Assembly: GCA_902590775.1 (NCBI GenBank)
Contig: CACIYC010000002.1
Location: 1-64,000 of the forward strand
Origin: an uncultured Prochlorococcus sp.
GTDB taxonomy: Bacteria; Cyanobacteriota; Cyanobacteriia; PCC-6307; Cyanobiaceae
Length of the DNA: 64,000 nucleotides
Direction of reading: 5' to 3'
Below are positions 62,651 to 64,000 of the stretch, one piece after another; within the stretch, counting starts at the first letter, position 1, and every line of letters starts with the position of its first letter. Under the pieces are notes generated by a model, which was not told the DNA's origin, did no database searches, and was given only the letters and a program-made list of their open reading frames with translations. The position numbers and the translations under genes were made by a program.

Positions 62651-62786
62651 TCTTTAGAGATCCCAGATTCGCTAATTTTAGTGTAAAGAGACTAAACATT
62701 TAAGTATAAATTTCTTAATTTATATTTTTAATGAGATTATTTAATATTTAATTAATTTCTTTTCTATTAATATTGCTTTAGTTAAT

Positions 62787-63602
62787 TTATTCCATTAGTG
62801 TATTACCCCAGGGGCTAAGTTTTTCTAAATCTTGTTTTGATATTGCAGCAATTAGTGGAAAATTAACCGAACTTAAGTCTTGACCTTCCTTTATATTTAA
62901 AGGATTCATACGTAACCATTTTAAAGAACAACCAAGTTCATTTAAAATTAACCAAGCAGCAGCTAAATCCCATATTTTCGGTGTAGCTTCAATGGCTCCA
63001 AAAGTTTGCCCTATAGCTACACTTGTCATATTTAGGCTAGAGACTCCTAATAGTCGGATTTTTCCAGGAAATCTTTTCTTCGGTTCTTTTTGCAAAATAA
63101 TAATTGATCGACTACAAAGAGATATACAATCACTTTTTTTGACAATTATATCTTCGTAATTAATTTTTTCATTATTAATCCACACTCCACAACCTTTAAT
63201 TGCAAGAATTCTTTTTTTAAGAGCTGGAATATCAAGAATAGCTGTGTTGGGTTGTCCATTGACAAAACGTGCAATGGAAATTGCCCAAAAAGGTATCCCT
63301 GCGGCAAAATTTGTTGTTCCATCAAGAGGGTCTACTATCCAATACGCTTGCGAGGAAGGAACTATTTTGGAACCTTCTTCACTTAAGATTCCTTCTTTGG
63401 AGTTCGTAATGGATGAGATACCTTCTACTAAATGCTTATCACTCCATCGATCGCAGCTTGTTATTAGAGTTCCATCAGGTTTTAACTCAGAATTGATTTT
63501 TCCAAAATCATTTAATTGTCTTTGTGCAACTTCGTCAACTAACCGGTTTAAAGACAGCAATTGCCCTTCATTAAGTAGTTGGTTGTTTAGATTAATCTTC
63601 AT
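62787..63602 (-). CDS. Inositol monophosphatase family protein
   Basis: LSEEGSKIVPSSQAYWIVDPLDGTTNFAAGIPFWAISIA and PKIWDLAAAWLILNELGC. Confidence 0.93.
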   Translation of the reverse strand: MKINLNNQLLNEGQLLSLNRLVDEVAQRQLNDFGKINSELKPDGTLITSCDRWSDKHLVEGISSITNSKEGILSEEGSKIVPSSQAYWIVDPLDGTTNFAAGIPFWAISIARFVNGQPNTAILDIPALKKRILAIKGCGVWINNEKINYEDIIVKKSDCISLCSRSIIILQKEPKKRFPGKIRLLGVSSLNMTSVAIGQTFGAIEATPKIWDLAAAWLILNELGCSLKWLRMNPLNIKEGQDLSSVNFPLIAAISKQDLEKLSPWGNTLME

Positions 63603-63612
63603 CGCTATATGA

Positions 63613-64000
63613 CTAGATAAGCTCCATGCAGGTTTCGTTTGCTAATGATAAGGACTGGGGCGAATTTTTTTTGTTTAAGTCATGAGTATCAAAATTTTCA
63701 TTATCAGCATTTTGAAAATAGCAGTTTTTGATTTTGTTAATCCCTGTTTTTCTTTGTAATTTAATCAAGTTTATATTGTAATCAGTTATCAATGTAAAAT
63801 AATCTACCTCTGCTTGAGTCAGATCTTTTTGATTATTGATAACTTCAAGTTGAGTTGATATACCTGCTTTTAGTCTTAATATAGAAAGTCTTAATGATTC
63901 TTTGGAGGTTTTTATTTCCTGTAAAGAATATTTAATATTATTTTTTGCTGTATTCATTCTTATAAATATTTCTTCAATTTCATATCTAATTTGATCTTTC
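63613..64000 (-). CDS. TolC-like outer-membrane efflux protein, C-terminal part (open at window edge)
   Basis: LRLKAGISTQLEVINNQKDLTQAEVDYFTLITDYNINLIKLQRKTG; frame stays open to base 64000. Confidence 0.85.
   Translation of the reverse strand, partial: KDQIRYEIEEIFIRMNTAKNNIKYSLQEIKTSKESLRLSILRLKAGISTQLEVINNQKDLTQAEVDYFTLITDYNINLIKLQRKTGINKIKNCYFQNADNENFDTHDLNKKNSPQSLSLANETCMELI

Overview
The window is a compact, AT-rich cyanobacterial chromosome segment. Gene content (psbX, ycf66, two Hli proteins, sufBCDS, a permuted tmRNA with tag ANKIVSFSRQTAPVAA) indicates a low-GC picocyanobacterium, most likely Prochlorococcus (inference, no search was run). It is almost entirely core housekeeping: alaS, speA, ndk, thiO-like, gatB, coaE, argJ, rlmL-like methyltransferase, smc, accC, def, sufBCDS, pgm, rarA, prxQ, coaX, cysH, NDH-2, an SLC13 permease, TrkH/KtrB plus TrkA/KtrA, anmK, ABC-F, HtrA, xseAB, suhB-like, and partial SNF2 and TolC genes at the two edges. 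I found no CRISPR array, transposon, prophage or convincing new defence system. Points worth a second look: a one-nucleotide frameshift splitting the SNF2 helicase; a coaE gene with no ATG/GTG/TTG start in its conserved frame; a two-piece permuted tmRNA gene with a spacer of about 8 nt; a tRNA-Leu with anticodon AAG; a cluster of GTGTGATAA repeats plus a perfect inverted repeat beside an orphan methyltransferase; a paralogous beta-barrel pair flanking an orphan membrane protein; and several sub-60-aa genes missing from the ORF track.
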